In this document: positions 18,275 through 27,380 of the stretch, one piece after another
Position numbering within the stretch: position 1 is the first letter of the stretch
How the letters are laid out: each line of letters starts with the position of its first letter
NCBI GenBank assembly: GCA_031555145.1
Contig: JAVBUR010000027.1
Coordinates: 1-64,000 of the forward strand
Direction of reading: 5' to 3'
DNA length: 64,000 nt
From: JAJDIA01 sp031555145
Lineage (GTDB): Bacteria; Bacteroidota; Bacteroidia; Bacteroidales; Tannerellaceae
Notes under the pieces: generated by a model
Database searches by the model: none
The model's input: only the letters and a program-made list of their open reading frames with translations
Told to the model about the DNA's origin: nothing
Translations under genes and position numbers: made by a program

Positions 18275-19573
18275 TTACAGATGGGTTTCCGCCCATTCGT
18301 CGAACAATTGGATGGCTTTAGCCAGCACGCCGGCCGAACCTTTGAAATGGCCTGATCCGCTGGGAATACCTCCCATGCCATACCATTCGAAAAAGCCCTG
18401 ATTCTGTATCACCCGGTCGATCATGGGGCGAACCTCGGTATAGGCTTCAGCCACGAGGCCATTGCGGATAAGTTGCTGGATCATTCGGCCGCCGAACCAG
18501 GTCCAGTCGCCGCCGTTCTGATAGACGTAGGGGTTGGACATGCCGCCGGTAAAGAAACCGTCGGGATAGGGCGGGTAAATGGTGAGGCCGATGCTGGGCA
18601 TGCCGGAGAGGCGTACGTTCTCGACCATGCGGGCATTGACGGTGCGGATCTCGTCGACCGACAGGAGCCCGGCTTCGATGGCGATGGCGGTGCCGCCGTG
18701 GTAGTAAACTTCGATCTCGTCAAAGCCGTCGGGTATGGGCGAGGGGTCGATATAGAGATGGGGAATGAACTTCTGACGTTGCACGTCCCAGAGGTGGGCG
18801 CGGGCGTTACGGGCGATATCGGTGCGAAGGGTGGTGTATTTGGTGGTGAGGGCGGCGTCGTCGGTCATCTCGAGGAGGTAGTCGAGGGCGATGAGGAACA
18901 TGGCGTTGTCGTATACGTCGATGGCGCGGACGGAGAGGTCGTTCATGTCACAACCGAAGTCGTCGTTGGGTTGCACGTCGCCCCAGTCGGCGGTCATGGC
19001 ACCGAAAAGCAGGCCGTAGGTCTCGTTATAGCGTTCGCGCAGGAGGTAGTCGACCATGGCGTCCATACGGCTGAGAACGGTGCGGCCGGCCACTTCTTCG
19101 GCAAGGATAGAGGTGTCGCCGGTCTTGCGGATGTATTTGCCTACGATCTGGATGAGGGAGGTTTCCTGGTCAGTCTCGACGGTGTTCTTGAAGGCGACGT
19201 GGCGGGGGGCGGCATCCGAATAATAGGGTGTATCGTCGTGCCAGGTGAAGTCTTCTTTCAGTACATAGCCATCGATCATTTCGTCGTTGGGCTGCTGGAG
19301 GGCGAAGAAGAGGAGGATCGCGTTGCGGATGTCGGTCTGCGGGCTTTCTTCGCAGGCGACTTCGATAAAGGTGTTCATATCGCGTGCCCAGATTTGCGAG
19401 TAGCCACTTCCGGCGTTGAATCCCTGGCGGATCACGGCGCGCGCCATGCTGTCGACTCTCTGCAGGGTGCTGTCACGACGGATGGTGTCGGCCAGTTGGC
19501 GTTCGGGCGAGGGAGCGGCACAGGCTGTAAGCAAAGCTGCAAAGAGGCCGGAAAGGAGATACTGTTTAGTCAT
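18275..19573 (-). CDS. Six-hairpin glycosidase-like lipoprotein
   Basis: This 432-residue protein has a lipoprotein signal (LLTACAAPS, Cys about residue 18). The rest is an alpha-helical (alpha/alpha)6-type fold. Conserved-looking acidic and aromatic positions include YSQIWARDMNTFIEV, TETDQ-like VETDQETSLIQ, TADWGDVQP and GGDWTWFGGRM, as in GH37/GH63/GH100-type enzymes, but I cannot place it in a numbered family. It is the first gene of the mannose cluster, so it probably trims a glucose or mannose residue outside the inner membrane. A TATCTTTG -7 box lies just upstream on the same strand. Confidence 0.78.
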   Translation of the reverse strand: MTKQYLLSGLFAALLTACAAPSPERQLADTIRRDSTLQRVDSMARAVIRQGFNAGSGYSQIWARDMNTFIEVACEESPQTDIRNAILLFFALQQPNDEMIDGYVLKEDFTWHDDTPYYSDAAPRHVAFKNTVETDQETSLIQIVGKYIRKTGDTSILAEEVAGRTVLSRMDAMVDYLLRERYNETYGLLFGAMTADWGDVQPNDDFGCDMNDLSVRAIDVYDNAMFLIALDYLLEMTDDAALTTKYTTLRTDIARNARAHLWDVQRQKFIPHLYIDPSPIPDGFDEIEVYYHGGTAIAIEAGLLSVDEIRTVNARMVENVRLSGMPSIGLTIYPPYPDGFFTGGMSNPYVYQNGGDWTWFGGRMIQQLIRNGLVAEAYTEVRPMIDRVIQNQGFFEWYGMGGIPSGSGHFKGSAGVLAKAIQLFDEWAETHL

Positions 19574-19599
19574 ACTGTTGTTTTCTGCTGATTATTATA

Positions 19600-19607
19600 C
19601 AAAGATA
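19600..19607 (-). promoter_or_regulatory. -7 element for the mannose cluster
   Basis: On the minus strand this reads TATCTTTG, an exact TAnnTTTG match, 27 bases before the glycosidase ATG. No -33 box at standard spacing is evident, which would fit an activator-dependent promoter. Confidence 0.5.
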
Positions 19608-19697
19608 CGCAAAGCCGGGTATAATCGGGCTTTCCCCAAATAGCCGGAGCGCATCCTTTTTTATGCAAATGTAAGCACTGTATATGAAAACATAGCG

Positions 19698-19705
19698 TAC
19701 CTTTG
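19698..19705 (+). promoter_or_regulatory. -7 element for the AraC regulator gene
   Basis: TACCTTTG at this position, 36 bases before the ATG at 19742, is an exact match to the Bacteroidales -7 box. It lies about 90 bases from the divergent box at 19600-19607, so one regulator could control both. Confidence 0.5.
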
Positions 19706-19741
19706 TTTCGATTTACTTATACTTTCTTATTATTTTATAAG

Positions 19742-20641
19742 ATGGTCAAACTGAAAGAAGGCTTCCGTGGCGAGCGATTCGTTTCATTGCCGGAAGAATT
19801 GCTGGCCGGATACAGCCGCGATCCGTTGATCGGCAGTCTGTATCTGCGGAAGATCGGGTTCTTCCCCTGTGTGAAATATCATTATATACAGAAAGATAAG
19901 GGGTGTGACTACGCTATGTTGGTGTATTGTACCGACGGACAGGGCTGGTACAGGGTGAATGGGAATACCTATACCGTACAGGCGAACGAGTATATTATCA
20001 TTCCGCCGGATACGCCTTATGCCTTCGGGGCGGAAAACGACAATCCTTGGACTATCTATTGGTTGCATTTCCAGGGCAGTCTGGCGCCGAACTTCCTCCC
20101 CTCCTACCCGAACCCGAAACGGATCCAACCGGAAGAGCATTCGCGGCTGGAAGATCGTATCCGGTTGTTTGAGGAGATATACAATTGCTTTTCCATGGGG
20201 TATAGTAAGGAATATATGGCGTATGCGTCGCTCTGCCTGTATCAGTTCCTGGCGTCGTTTATCTACCTGGAGCCTTACCGGTCGATTAACCGGGTACCGG
20301 GGAAGGAGTCGTCGTTCACGTCGAAGGTAATTCATTATATGGAAGAAAACATCCGGCAGAACCTGACGCTGGAACAACTGGCTACCTACTTCAAGTATTC
20401 GCCCTCCCACTTCTCGCTCTTGTTTCGAAAAGAGACGGGGGTTTCGCCCATCAATTATTTCATCCGGCTGAAGATGCAGAAGGCTTGCCAGTATATTGAG
20501 CTGACGGATCTTAAGATCAGCGATATTTCCACTCGGCTGGGTTTTGACGAACCGGCCTACTTCTCGCGGCTGTTTACCAAGATCATGGGCCTGTCGCCTT
20601 CCGAGTACCGGAAGGAGGAGTGGGTGAAGCGGAAAAGCTAA
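19742..20641 (+). CDS. AraC family regulator of the mannose cluster
   Basis: This 299-residue regulator has an N-terminal cupin sugar-sensing half of the RhaR/AraC type (YCTDGQGWYRVNG, NEYIIIPPDTPYAFGA, WTIYWLHFQG) and a C-terminal pair of helix-turn-helix units (LTLEQLATYFKYSPSHFSLLF and ISDISTRLGFDEPAYFSRLF). The closing GLSPSEYRKE is standard. The start is ATG 19742, because the longer TTG frame would run into the -7 box. It is divergent from the mannose-glycan cluster, which makes it the likely activator of that cluster in response to a mannose compound. Minus-strand ORFs over it are shadows. Confidence 0.9.
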   Translation: MVKLKEGFRGERFVSLPEELLAGYSRDPLIGSLYLRKIGFFPCVKYHYIQKDKGCDYAMLVYCTDGQGWYRVNGNTYTVQANEYIIIPPDTPYAFGAENDNPWTIYWLHFQGSLAPNFLPSYPNPKRIQPEEHSRLEDRIRLFEEIYNCFSMGYSKEYMAYASLCLYQFLASFIYLEPYRSINRVPGKESSFTSKVIHYMEENIRQNLTLEQLATYFKYSPSHFSLLFRKETGVSPINYFIRLKMQKACQYIELTDLKISDISTRLGFDEPAYFSRLFTKIMGLSPSEYRKEEWVKRKS

Positions 20642-20696
20642 GCATATGAATTGAAAAATATAAACCATCCGATAAGGATATAAAATGGATTGTAAA

Positions 20697-21128
20697 ATGA
20701 ATAGAATTAACATTATTGCTCTCGGAGTAAGGGATATGCAAAAGTCGGTAAAGTTTTATCGTGAAGATTTAGGCTTCCAAACAAAAGAAACAGATGACTG
20801 TCCAAAAGTGATCTTTTTCAATACTTCGGGGACAAAATTCGAGTTGTATCCATTGGATTTACTGGCGCAGGATATTAGTGACACAAATCCGCCGGAGATA
20901 GCGAACGGTTTCGGTGGGATAACGTTGGCGTACAATGTAAAAAGCGAACAGGAAGTGCATGATACCATTGAGTTGGTCCGCAAAGCAGGAGCAACCATCA
21001 CGAAAGAACCTCAGAAAGTATTTTGGGGCGGTTACCACGCCTATTTCGCTGACCCGGACGGTTATTATTGGGAAGTAGCGTACAATCCTTTTGTTACTTT
21101 CGACGAAAATGATATGTTACTACTCTGA
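20697..21128 (+). CDS. VOC family protein
   Basis: This is a 143-residue protein if started at ATG 20697 (an in-frame ATG at 20685 adds four residues). The glyoxalase-like repeats are clear: IIALGVRDMQKSVKFYREDLGF and, in the second half, GGITLAYNV with the ending YHAYFADPDGYYWEVAYNP, which contains the metal-ligand Glu. It follows the AraC gene by 55 bases and is stopped by a strong hairpin at 21221-21256. No defined substrate; it is typical of small VOC proteins of the bleomycin-resistance group. Confidence 0.85.
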   Translation: MNRINIIALGVRDMQKSVKFYREDLGFQTKETDDCPKVIFFNTSGTKFELYPLDLLAQDISDTNPPEIANGFGGITLAYNVKSEQEVHDTIELVRKAGATITKEPQKVFWGGYHAYFADPDGYYWEVAYNPFVTFDENDMLLL

Positions 21129-21220
21129 TATTTTAAGCGTTTCGCATAAATAACAAATGAATGGGTTAGGCTCCATCCAGGAAGTATCCCTGTGAGGGAT
21201 CTCTTAGCGTTAAAAAAATT

Positions 21221-21256
21221 GCTAAAAAGCGGCTCTGTTCAGAGTCGCTTTTTAGC
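21221..21256. terminator. Bidirectional terminator between VOC and SusD genes
   Basis: A 16-bp stem begins GCTAAAAAGCG at 21221 and ends CGCTTTTTAGC at 21256, with a GUUC loop. It is flanked by TTAAAAAAATT on the left and AAAAAA on the right, so both strands end in a U-tract. It separates convergent genes. Confidence 0.85.
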
Positions 21257-21270
21257 AAAAAATGAGACCC

Positions 21271-22932
21271 TCACCAATCGCTGTTCTGTTTAATACGACC
21301 TTTGTTTAGATCAATTTCAGCTTGTGGGATAGGCCAGTAGAAGTCTTTTTCGGTATATACCACCCGATCAGCGGGTTTGTTGACCTTACGAGTAGGGATA
21401 CCACTGGAGTAATCGCGGTATTCAATCCCTTCAACGGGTTTGTTCATCACATCCAGCAGGATATTCCAACGACGGATATCGTAGAAACGAAGGCCTTCCT
21501 GTGCCAGTTCCACCCTCCGTTCGTTACGAACCAAGTCGCGTAGGCTTCCATGATACTGTTCAACGACCATTTGATCAATATCATTCGTATTACCAGCTCT
21601 GTCTCGGACAACCTTGACTAACTTCTTTGCTTCATCCACACTACCACCGGTTTCCACCAGAGCTTCAGCACGGAGCAGGTACGCTTCGGCATAACGAAAG
21701 ATGACGAATGAGTTGTAAGTTGTCCATGTTTCCGGCTCTTGATAATACTTTTTCCAAGATAGACCGGTCTGCGTCTTGTTCCACTCGCCACCGCCACCTT
21801 CACCCAGTACATCGCCTACATTAATATCCTTATCCTGCAGGGTTCCATAGTCTTTTGCCGGATCAAAATAGGTTTTACCGTCTTTTACCACTACATTATT
21901 CGGTATGGAATTAAAATATTTACCCCTTAATTCCATGCCCGGCGCATAGATGGTTTGATAGAAGCGTGGATCTTTATGCTGATAAGGCCTTGCTTCATCC
22001 CGCGGTTCGATATATTCAAATGCATCGGCTAACGCTTTTACCGGAGTAGTCACACAGTAACCACCGATGGATTGATTGTACCAGTCACCCCAGTTGTTTT
22101 TCGCATCCAGGGAGTAACTTCTTACCAGAATGACCTCGTCCAGTTCCTCACAACCAGAGACAAACAACTGATCATAAGCCGCCAGTTGTGGGGCAGAGGC
22201 CAATAGTAGGGATGTTTCGCTTAGCGTGGTTTGGAAATACGTATTATCTTTCAGGTAACCCGCAGCAAAAGCGGCAGCACGGGCACGTAATAAACGGGCG
22301 GCATCCTTACCCATTTTCGACTTGTTGGTTGGTTTATCCGGCAAACCAGCAATCGCCTTATTCAGGTCATCCAAGATGAAATCAAATACTTCTTTCGGGT
22401 CTTCTACCTGTTTAACGGATTCACCATCCACAACCGATGTCGGATTTTCGGTATAGAACATAATATGCCCGAAGACCGATACCAAATCCAAGTAGAAGTA
22501 TGCACGCAAGGTACGGGCTTCACCCAACACCCGGTTGCGGTCGGCATCACTCTCGCCGCCCGGCCATTCGTATTTGTCGATATTGCTGATTACGCCATTA
22601 GCCCGTTGCACAGACACATAGCCGCTATTCCATTTATCGGAAGGAAAAGAAGAAGCAGTATTTCCGATGCCCCGCCCCAGGTCGTATCCTTTATTCCAAC
22701 TGTGGGTAACCAAGCCATTGTCTGTCACTGCATCCAGCCACAGGTCATTATTATTCACATTCAACCGGGCATACAATCCCGTTAATGCCTTCTCATAATC
22801 TTCAGCCGAAGTAAAGTATCCGTCTACAGTGATGATCCCCTCTGATTCGAGATTGATATTGCTATCACAACCACTCAGGCAAAGCGTCCAAGCCAGTGCC
22901 CCATATATCCATAGTTTCTTATTTATTTTCAT
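21271..22932 (-). CDS. SusD/RagB family outer-membrane lipoprotein
   Basis: This 553-residue surface glycan-binding protein has a lipoprotein signal (TLCLSGCDS, Cys about residue 22), the N-terminal SusD-like TPR region (ALTGLYARLN..., then GEARTLRAYFYLDLVSVFGHIMF) and the C-terminal RagB block (YAEAYLLRAEALVETGG, NERRVELAQEGLRFYDIRRW). SusD proteins cap the SusC channel and deliver oligosaccharides. It lies 21 bases after the SusC stop, in the standard pair. The glycan cannot be named from the sequence; the neighbouring glycosidase is unclassified. Confidence 0.95.
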   Translation of the reverse strand: MKINKKLWIYGALAWTLCLSGCDSNINLESEGIITVDGYFTSAEDYEKALTGLYARLNVNNNDLWLDAVTDNGLVTHSWNKGYDLGRGIGNTASSFPSDKWNSGYVSVQRANGVISNIDKYEWPGGESDADRNRVLGEARTLRAYFYLDLVSVFGHIMFYTENPTSVVDGESVKQVEDPKEVFDFILDDLNKAIAGLPDKPTNKSKMGKDAARLLRARAAAFAAGYLKDNTYFQTTLSETSLLLASAPQLAAYDQLFVSGCEELDEVILVRSYSLDAKNNWGDWYNQSIGGYCVTTPVKALADAFEYIEPRDEARPYQHKDPRFYQTIYAPGMELRGKYFNSIPNNVVVKDGKTYFDPAKDYGTLQDKDINVGDVLGEGGGGEWNKTQTGLSWKKYYQEPETWTTYNSFVIFRYAEAYLLRAEALVETGGSVDEAKKLVKVVRDRAGNTNDIDQMVVEQYHGSLRDLVRNERRVELAQEGLRFYDIRRWNILLDVMNKPVEGIEYRDYSSGIPTRKVNKPADRVVYTEKDFYWPIPQAEIDLNKGRIKQNSDW

Positions 22933-22953
22933 GATATTCAGTTCTTGTTTGGA

Positions 22954-25900
22954 TTAAAAGACAATATTCACCCCGAAATTAATGATCCGCAGCGGCGGAA
23001 AAGCTGTCAACCTGTCGCTCTGCCCTTCCGGGTCAAGTCCCTGATCAAGGCTGCTAAATGTAAGCAGATTCGATCCAGACACATAGACTCTTAGTTTGGA
23101 AGCCCCGACCAGATTTATGAGGTGAGCCGGAAGTGTGTAACCCAATTGCACGTTCTTCAGACGCAGATAGTTCACTTTCTGTAGGAAGAAGGAGTTGTAG
23201 GTAGACGCGTTGCGGTTGTTACCTGCTTCCAAACGTGGCATACTGGCATTACCATTCTGATGATCTTCCGTCCACCTATCTAGGTAGTGAAGACCGGTGA
23301 AAGCTTCATAACAAGGGCCTTCGATCCATTCGCCATACATCATTCGATTAGCTCCACTTGACCCCTGTAGCAACAGGCTCAAGTCGATACCTTTGTAGTC
23401 GACACTGATATTCCAACCATAGGTAAACTTCGGAATATTGGATGTAAACACCTGGCGGTCATCAGGATTGATCGTCCCATCGCCATTTGTATCAACCAGC
23501 TTCACATCACCCGCGTGCAAGGAGGACATACCACGCGGGTCTAATTTGTGCTTGGCTTTGTAACCGGCCAGTTCTTGTTCATTGGCGATCAAACCGTCGG
23601 CCTGGTAGATATAGAACGCATTCAGCGGAGAACCGAGAGTCTGGATCGTGTAGCCACTGATATTTTTATCGTCGCCACCTCGATCTATCCATTCGTTCTT
23701 ATTGTAAGCTACGTTAATCGACGTATTAAATGATACTTCGCCAAACTTCTTACGGAAACCAATCATCACTTCAACACCCGTGTTACGAACCACACCTGCA
23801 TTCTGTTCAGGAGGATCCAGACCGATGAATTTCGGAATACCCAGGGTGAGCAAAATGTCCTTTGTATCTTTGGTATACCAGTCCAATTCACCATACAGGG
23901 TATTGTTGAGGAACGAAAAATCTAAACCGATGTTTGTCTGTTCGACCGTTTCCCAAGTCACACCCGGATTAGCCATCTTTTGCTGATATACGGCCGATAC
24001 CAGACTGCCGTCCATGACCACATTGGCCGTACTATACCGGGGTACATACATAAAGGTACTGATCCGTTCGTTACCGGTTTGTCCCCAAGAGACCCGTAAC
24101 TTGAGGTTATCCACAAAAGACACACCCTTCATGAATCCCTCTTCCGAAATACGCCAGGCGGCAGAGAACGACGGGAATACGCCCCACTTATGCCCTTTAG
24201 CAAAGCGCGACGAACCGTCCGCACGAACATTGGCTTCAAACAGATATTTGTCTCTAAATCCATAGTTAATACGTCCGAAATAGGAGTTAATTCCCCATTG
24301 GGAAGGGCTTCCTTCGGCGAACTGGCTACCGGCTGATCCCAACGATATATCAGGCAAGGCATCCGATATCAAATCTTTACGCTGAGCCATGGAATAGTAA
24401 TTACGATAGGATATCTGTTCCATCCCATACAAAAGGGCTATATCATGGTCGTCAGCTATGTTCCTTTTATAGTTAGCAAGAAAACGCAAGGTCAGTTGAT
24501 AATCATTATTGCGTGAGTCTTTCACACTGTTGGGATTATTTCGTTGGGTGATCAGCATACCTTCTTCATTATAGTATTTATGGTTCTTGTAGTGGATTTT
24601 TTCTCTGCTCCACGAACCGTTCAATGAAGCCATACCGGTAAATACCAAGTCTTTGATTGGTTCAAAGTCGGCTTTTACCTGACCATAGAACAGATCCCGG
24701 TTGTATTCGTTTTTTCCAACGACATCAAGATCCATATACGACATCGGATTGTGGTTCTGCTTGTCTAGGATATAGTCACCATTCTCATACTTTTCGGGTA
24801 CGCTGGGCTGCATACTCCAGGCGCGGTATTGTGCATCGCCCAAGCCTTCCGGCCAGAGGCGGTCGATATGTCGATAGGTCACATCACTACTCACTTTCAG
24901 CATCTTACCCACATTCATATCCGTGTTGACACGATAACTGTAACGCTGAAACTCTGTGTTTTTCGTCATACCCGGCTGGTCCAGGTAATCGAAAGACACC
25001 AGGAAGCGACCACTTTCACTCCCACCGTTCAGGTTTAGTGTATGTTGTGTGATATAGTTGATGTTGTACACCTCATCCGGCCAACTGGTATAGGAGTGAT
25101 GATACGGGTCATTTCCTTTCTCGGTAGTCACAATATCATTTTCCGTATATTTGGGGACACTACCGGCATTGACCAATGATTCGTTGACCATCATCATGTA
25201 TTCACGTGCAGATACCTGCTCTGCTTTTACGGCTCTATCCTGGAATCCGATTGCGCCATCGTAAGACAGTCTCACCTTGCCTTCCTGTCCTCGTTTGGTT
25301 GTGACCAGGATAACGCCGTGTGCCGCACGCGATCCATAGATAGAAGCTGAAGCAGCATCTTTCAGCACGGATATATTCTCTATCTCCGACGATGGGATCT
25401 GGCTTAACGACATTTCGATACCATCAACCAACACCAATGGTTTAGCATTACCGGTAGTACCCACACCACGCAGGAAAATATCCGGATCGTCGCTACCCGG
25501 AGCGCCGCCACGGTCTATGATCGTAATCCCCGGCGTCAATCCCTGCAATGCCTTCGTTGCATTAACGACGGTCATTTTATTGATCTCGTCGCCTTCCAGT
25601 TTGACTACCGCACCGGTGGTGGTCACTTTTCGTTGTATACCGTAGCCAACCACCACCACTTCGCTCAAGGCCAAAGTATTTTCTACCATCCGGATTACGA
25701 AGGCCGATTGGGTTCCCACTTTGATTTCTTGCATATTATAGCCGATATACGATACCTGGATCGTTGCACTTGCAGCAACCTCCAACGTAAATCGTCCATC
25801 CATATTCGTAATAGCACCATTTGTGGTGCCTTTCTCAATCACATTGGCGCCAATGACCGTTTCACCGGATTCATCTGTAACAACCCCTGTGATCGTTTTC

Positions 25901-26277
25901 CGTTGTTGGGTAACTACAGGTGATATCGTCGTTGCGATATGCTTCGACAAAACGATATACGCGCCTTTCTGCATATAGTCCAACCCCAGGGGACGGACGA
26001 TATGCTCGAGTACCTCTTTTACAGATTCAGTCTCCATACATATGGACAACTGTTTACTTACATCCACTCCCGTATCATAGATAAACAAAAAGTCTGTTTG
26101 CTCCTCAATGGCATTCAGGTAGTCTTTTAATGGGATATTATCACCATTTAACGTGATTTTTTGTGATATCCCGTCTTCCGCATGCAGGCAAAAAGCAAGC
26201 ATAAACAACAGCACAAATGTAGTTTTTACGACCCTCCGGAAGCGTATGTACCAGGTCTGTTTAGGGAAATAGTTCAT
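22954..26277 (-). CDS. SusC/RagA TonB-dependent transporter with STN domain
   Basis: This protein of about 1107 residues imports oligosaccharides across the outer membrane. In order it has a signal peptide, a secretin/TonB N-terminal (STN) domain that signals to FecR (FLFIYDTGVDVSKQLSI...), a carboxypeptidase-D-like repeat (GVVTDESGETVIGANV), the TonB box/plug (LSEVVVVGYGIQRK, VLVDGIEMS) and the beta-barrel ending in NFGVNIVF. The STN domain fits the sigma/FecR pair upstream. I use ATG 26277; an in-frame ATG at 26298 lies before a TACCTTTG box (26281-26288) that may be coincidence. SusD follows directly. Confidence 0.95.
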   Translation of the reverse strand: MNYFPKQTWYIRFRRVVKTTFVLLFMLAFCLHAEDGISQKITLNGDNIPLKDYLNAIEEQTDFLFIYDTGVDVSKQLSICMETESVKEVLEHIVRPLGLDYMQKGAYIVLSKHIATTISPVVTQQRKTITGVVTDESGETVIGANVIEKGTTNGAITNMDGRFTLEVAASATIQVSYIGYNMQEIKVGTQSAFVIRMVENTLALSEVVVVGYGIQRKVTTTGAVVKLEGDEINKMTVVNATKALQGLTPGITIIDRGGAPGSDDPDIFLRGVGTTGNAKPLVLVDGIEMSLSQIPSSEIENISVLKDAASASIYGSRAAHGVILVTTKRGQEGKVRLSYDGAIGFQDRAVKAEQVSAREYMMMVNESLVNAGSVPKYTENDIVTTEKGNDPYHHSYTSWPDEVYNINYITQHTLNLNGGSESGRFLVSFDYLDQPGMTKNTEFQRYSYRVNTDMNVGKMLKVSSDVTYRHIDRLWPEGLGDAQYRAWSMQPSVPEKYENGDYILDKQNHNPMSYMDLDVVGKNEYNRDLFYGQVKADFEPIKDLVFTGMASLNGSWSREKIHYKNHKYYNEEGMLITQRNNPNSVKDSRNNDYQLTLRFLANYKRNIADDHDIALLYGMEQISYRNYYSMAQRKDLISDALPDISLGSAGSQFAEGSPSQWGINSYFGRINYGFRDKYLFEANVRADGSSRFAKGHKWGVFPSFSAAWRISEEGFMKGVSFVDNLKLRVSWGQTGNERISTFMYVPRYSTANVVMDGSLVSAVYQQKMANPGVTWETVEQTNIGLDFSFLNNTLYGELDWYTKDTKDILLTLGIPKFIGLDPPEQNAGVVRNTGVEVMIGFRKKFGEVSFNTSINVAYNKNEWIDRGGDDKNISGYTIQTLGSPLNAFYIYQADGLIANEQELAGYKAKHKLDPRGMSSLHAGDVKLVDTNGDGTINPDDRQVFTSNIPKFTYGWNISVDYKGIDLSLLLQGSSGANRMMYGEWIEGPCYEAFTGLHYLDRWTEDHQNGNASMPRLEAGNNRNASTYNSFFLQKVNYLRLKNVQLGYTLPAHLINLVGASKLRVYVSGSNLLTFSSLDQGLDPEGQSDRLTAFPPLRIINFGVNIVF

Positions 26278-26444
26278 AGACAAAGGTATTTTGTACATAA
26301 CTTTGTGATATTAAAGATTAATAAAATTGTAGTGTATTCTCATGAGATGAACGACTCACGTCCATCGTCTTAATCATTCGTCAGTTGTATTTTCAGTATT
26401 TTCTCATAGGCATTACATTTACACAGTCAGGTTTTATGAAACAG

Positions 26445-27380
26445 TCAGTCAATATACAGGATCGTATGATCCTCATTCCGTGAGAAGTTAAACCGGGCAT
26501 TTTTCTGAAGCACCTGTAAAATAAAGTCTATGCCATCGCTCACACGACATTTACCACTGCATCGGTAGGTATCCAGTTGTTCATTCCGGACAATAATCCG
26601 GATATCATATACTTTTTCAAACCGCTTCATCAAGTCGACAAACAGGATATTCTCAAAACAAATCAACCCCTCTTTCCAGCGATAATCATCCCAATGGGAA
26701 ACAGTATCTACTACCAAACGGCCGGTTTTCCATTCGGCTCTCTGATTGGGTAACAGCACGACCTCCTCTTGTGGATTCAGGGTATTTGTCAACCGGATGG
26801 AACCTTCCATTAATGCCGCAGAAAAAGTGCCATCGACCTCATTTACCTTCACATTGAACGTTGTGCCAAGCACCCTGATCTTATGTTCACCCGCTTGTAC
26901 GACAAAGGGACATTCAGCATCGCTGCTTACATCAAAATACCCTTCCCCTTTCAGGTTTACCTGACGTTCATCCCGCCCAAAAACGGTCGGATACACTAGT
27001 TCAGAGCAGGCATTTAACCATACAGACGATCCATCAGACAGTATCAGGTTAACCCGCTGGCCAGACGGGACAATAACCCGATTCATAGCAAGCTGTTCTT
27101 CAGGTTTCAATGACATATAGACATATACAGCAGAGACAATCACAACAGCCACCATAGCAGCCACTTTCAGCCACTCCTTCCATACCGGAGACCATAATGG
27201 ACACTTTACAACAGTTCTTTCACTACTGGTTTTGTGGAACAACAAAACATCAAAATGCTTGCGTTCCCGGATCATTTCCCTGCAATTTTCAGCAGAATTT
27301 TCTGCCCAGTTACAGACAGCCTCTTCCTCTTGAAAAGAGGCTGTCCCTTCAAAAAACCGCTGTAGGATGTCTTTATCCAT
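26445..27380 (-). CDS. FecR-type anti-sigma factor
   Basis: This 311-residue inner-membrane protein has an N-terminal cytoplasmic sigma-binding part with a conserved Trp (CNWAENSAENC), one membrane segment around residues 75-93 (VAAMVAVVIVSAVYVYM), and a periplasmic FecR domain with VIVPSGQRVNLILSDGSSVW and LKGEGYFDV. A DUF4974-type C-terminus (FENILFVDLMKRFEKVYDI) contacts the STN domain of SusC. It holds the sigma factor inactive until substrate binds. Its ATG overlaps the stop of the upstream glycosidase by one base (TAATG), so the two are coupled. Confidence 0.92.
   Translation of the reverse strand: MDKDILQRFFEGTASFQEEEAVCNWAENSAENCREMIRERKHFDVLLFHKTSSERTVVKCPLWSPVWKEWLKVAAMVAVVIVSAVYVYMSLKPEEQLAMNRVIVPSGQRVNLILSDGSSVWLNACSELVYPTVFGRDERQVNLKGEGYFDVSSDAECPFVVQAGEHKIRVLGTTFNVKVNEVDGTFSAALMEGSIRLTNTLNPQEEVVLLPNQRAEWKTGRLVVDTVSHWDDYRWKEGLICFENILFVDLMKRFEKVYDIRIIVRNEQLDTYRCSGKCRVSDGIDFILQVLQKNARFNFSRNEDHTILYID

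Noticed and set aside
18473..19591. A 372-codon plus-strand ORF over the six-hairpin glycosidase gene
   Set aside because: It is antisense to a clear lipoprotein enzyme and is rich in Gly, Val and Asp, as expected for the shadow of a GC-rich third-position gene.
19784..20713. A 309-codon minus-strand ORF over the AraC gene at 19742
   Set aside because: The plus-strand AraC protein has complete cupin and helix-turn-helix blocks; the antisense product has no motif.
26281..26288. TACCTTTG on the minus strand as a promoter of SusC
   Set aside because: It lies only 4 bases before the preferred ATG, so transcription would begin inside the gene; it is probably chance.
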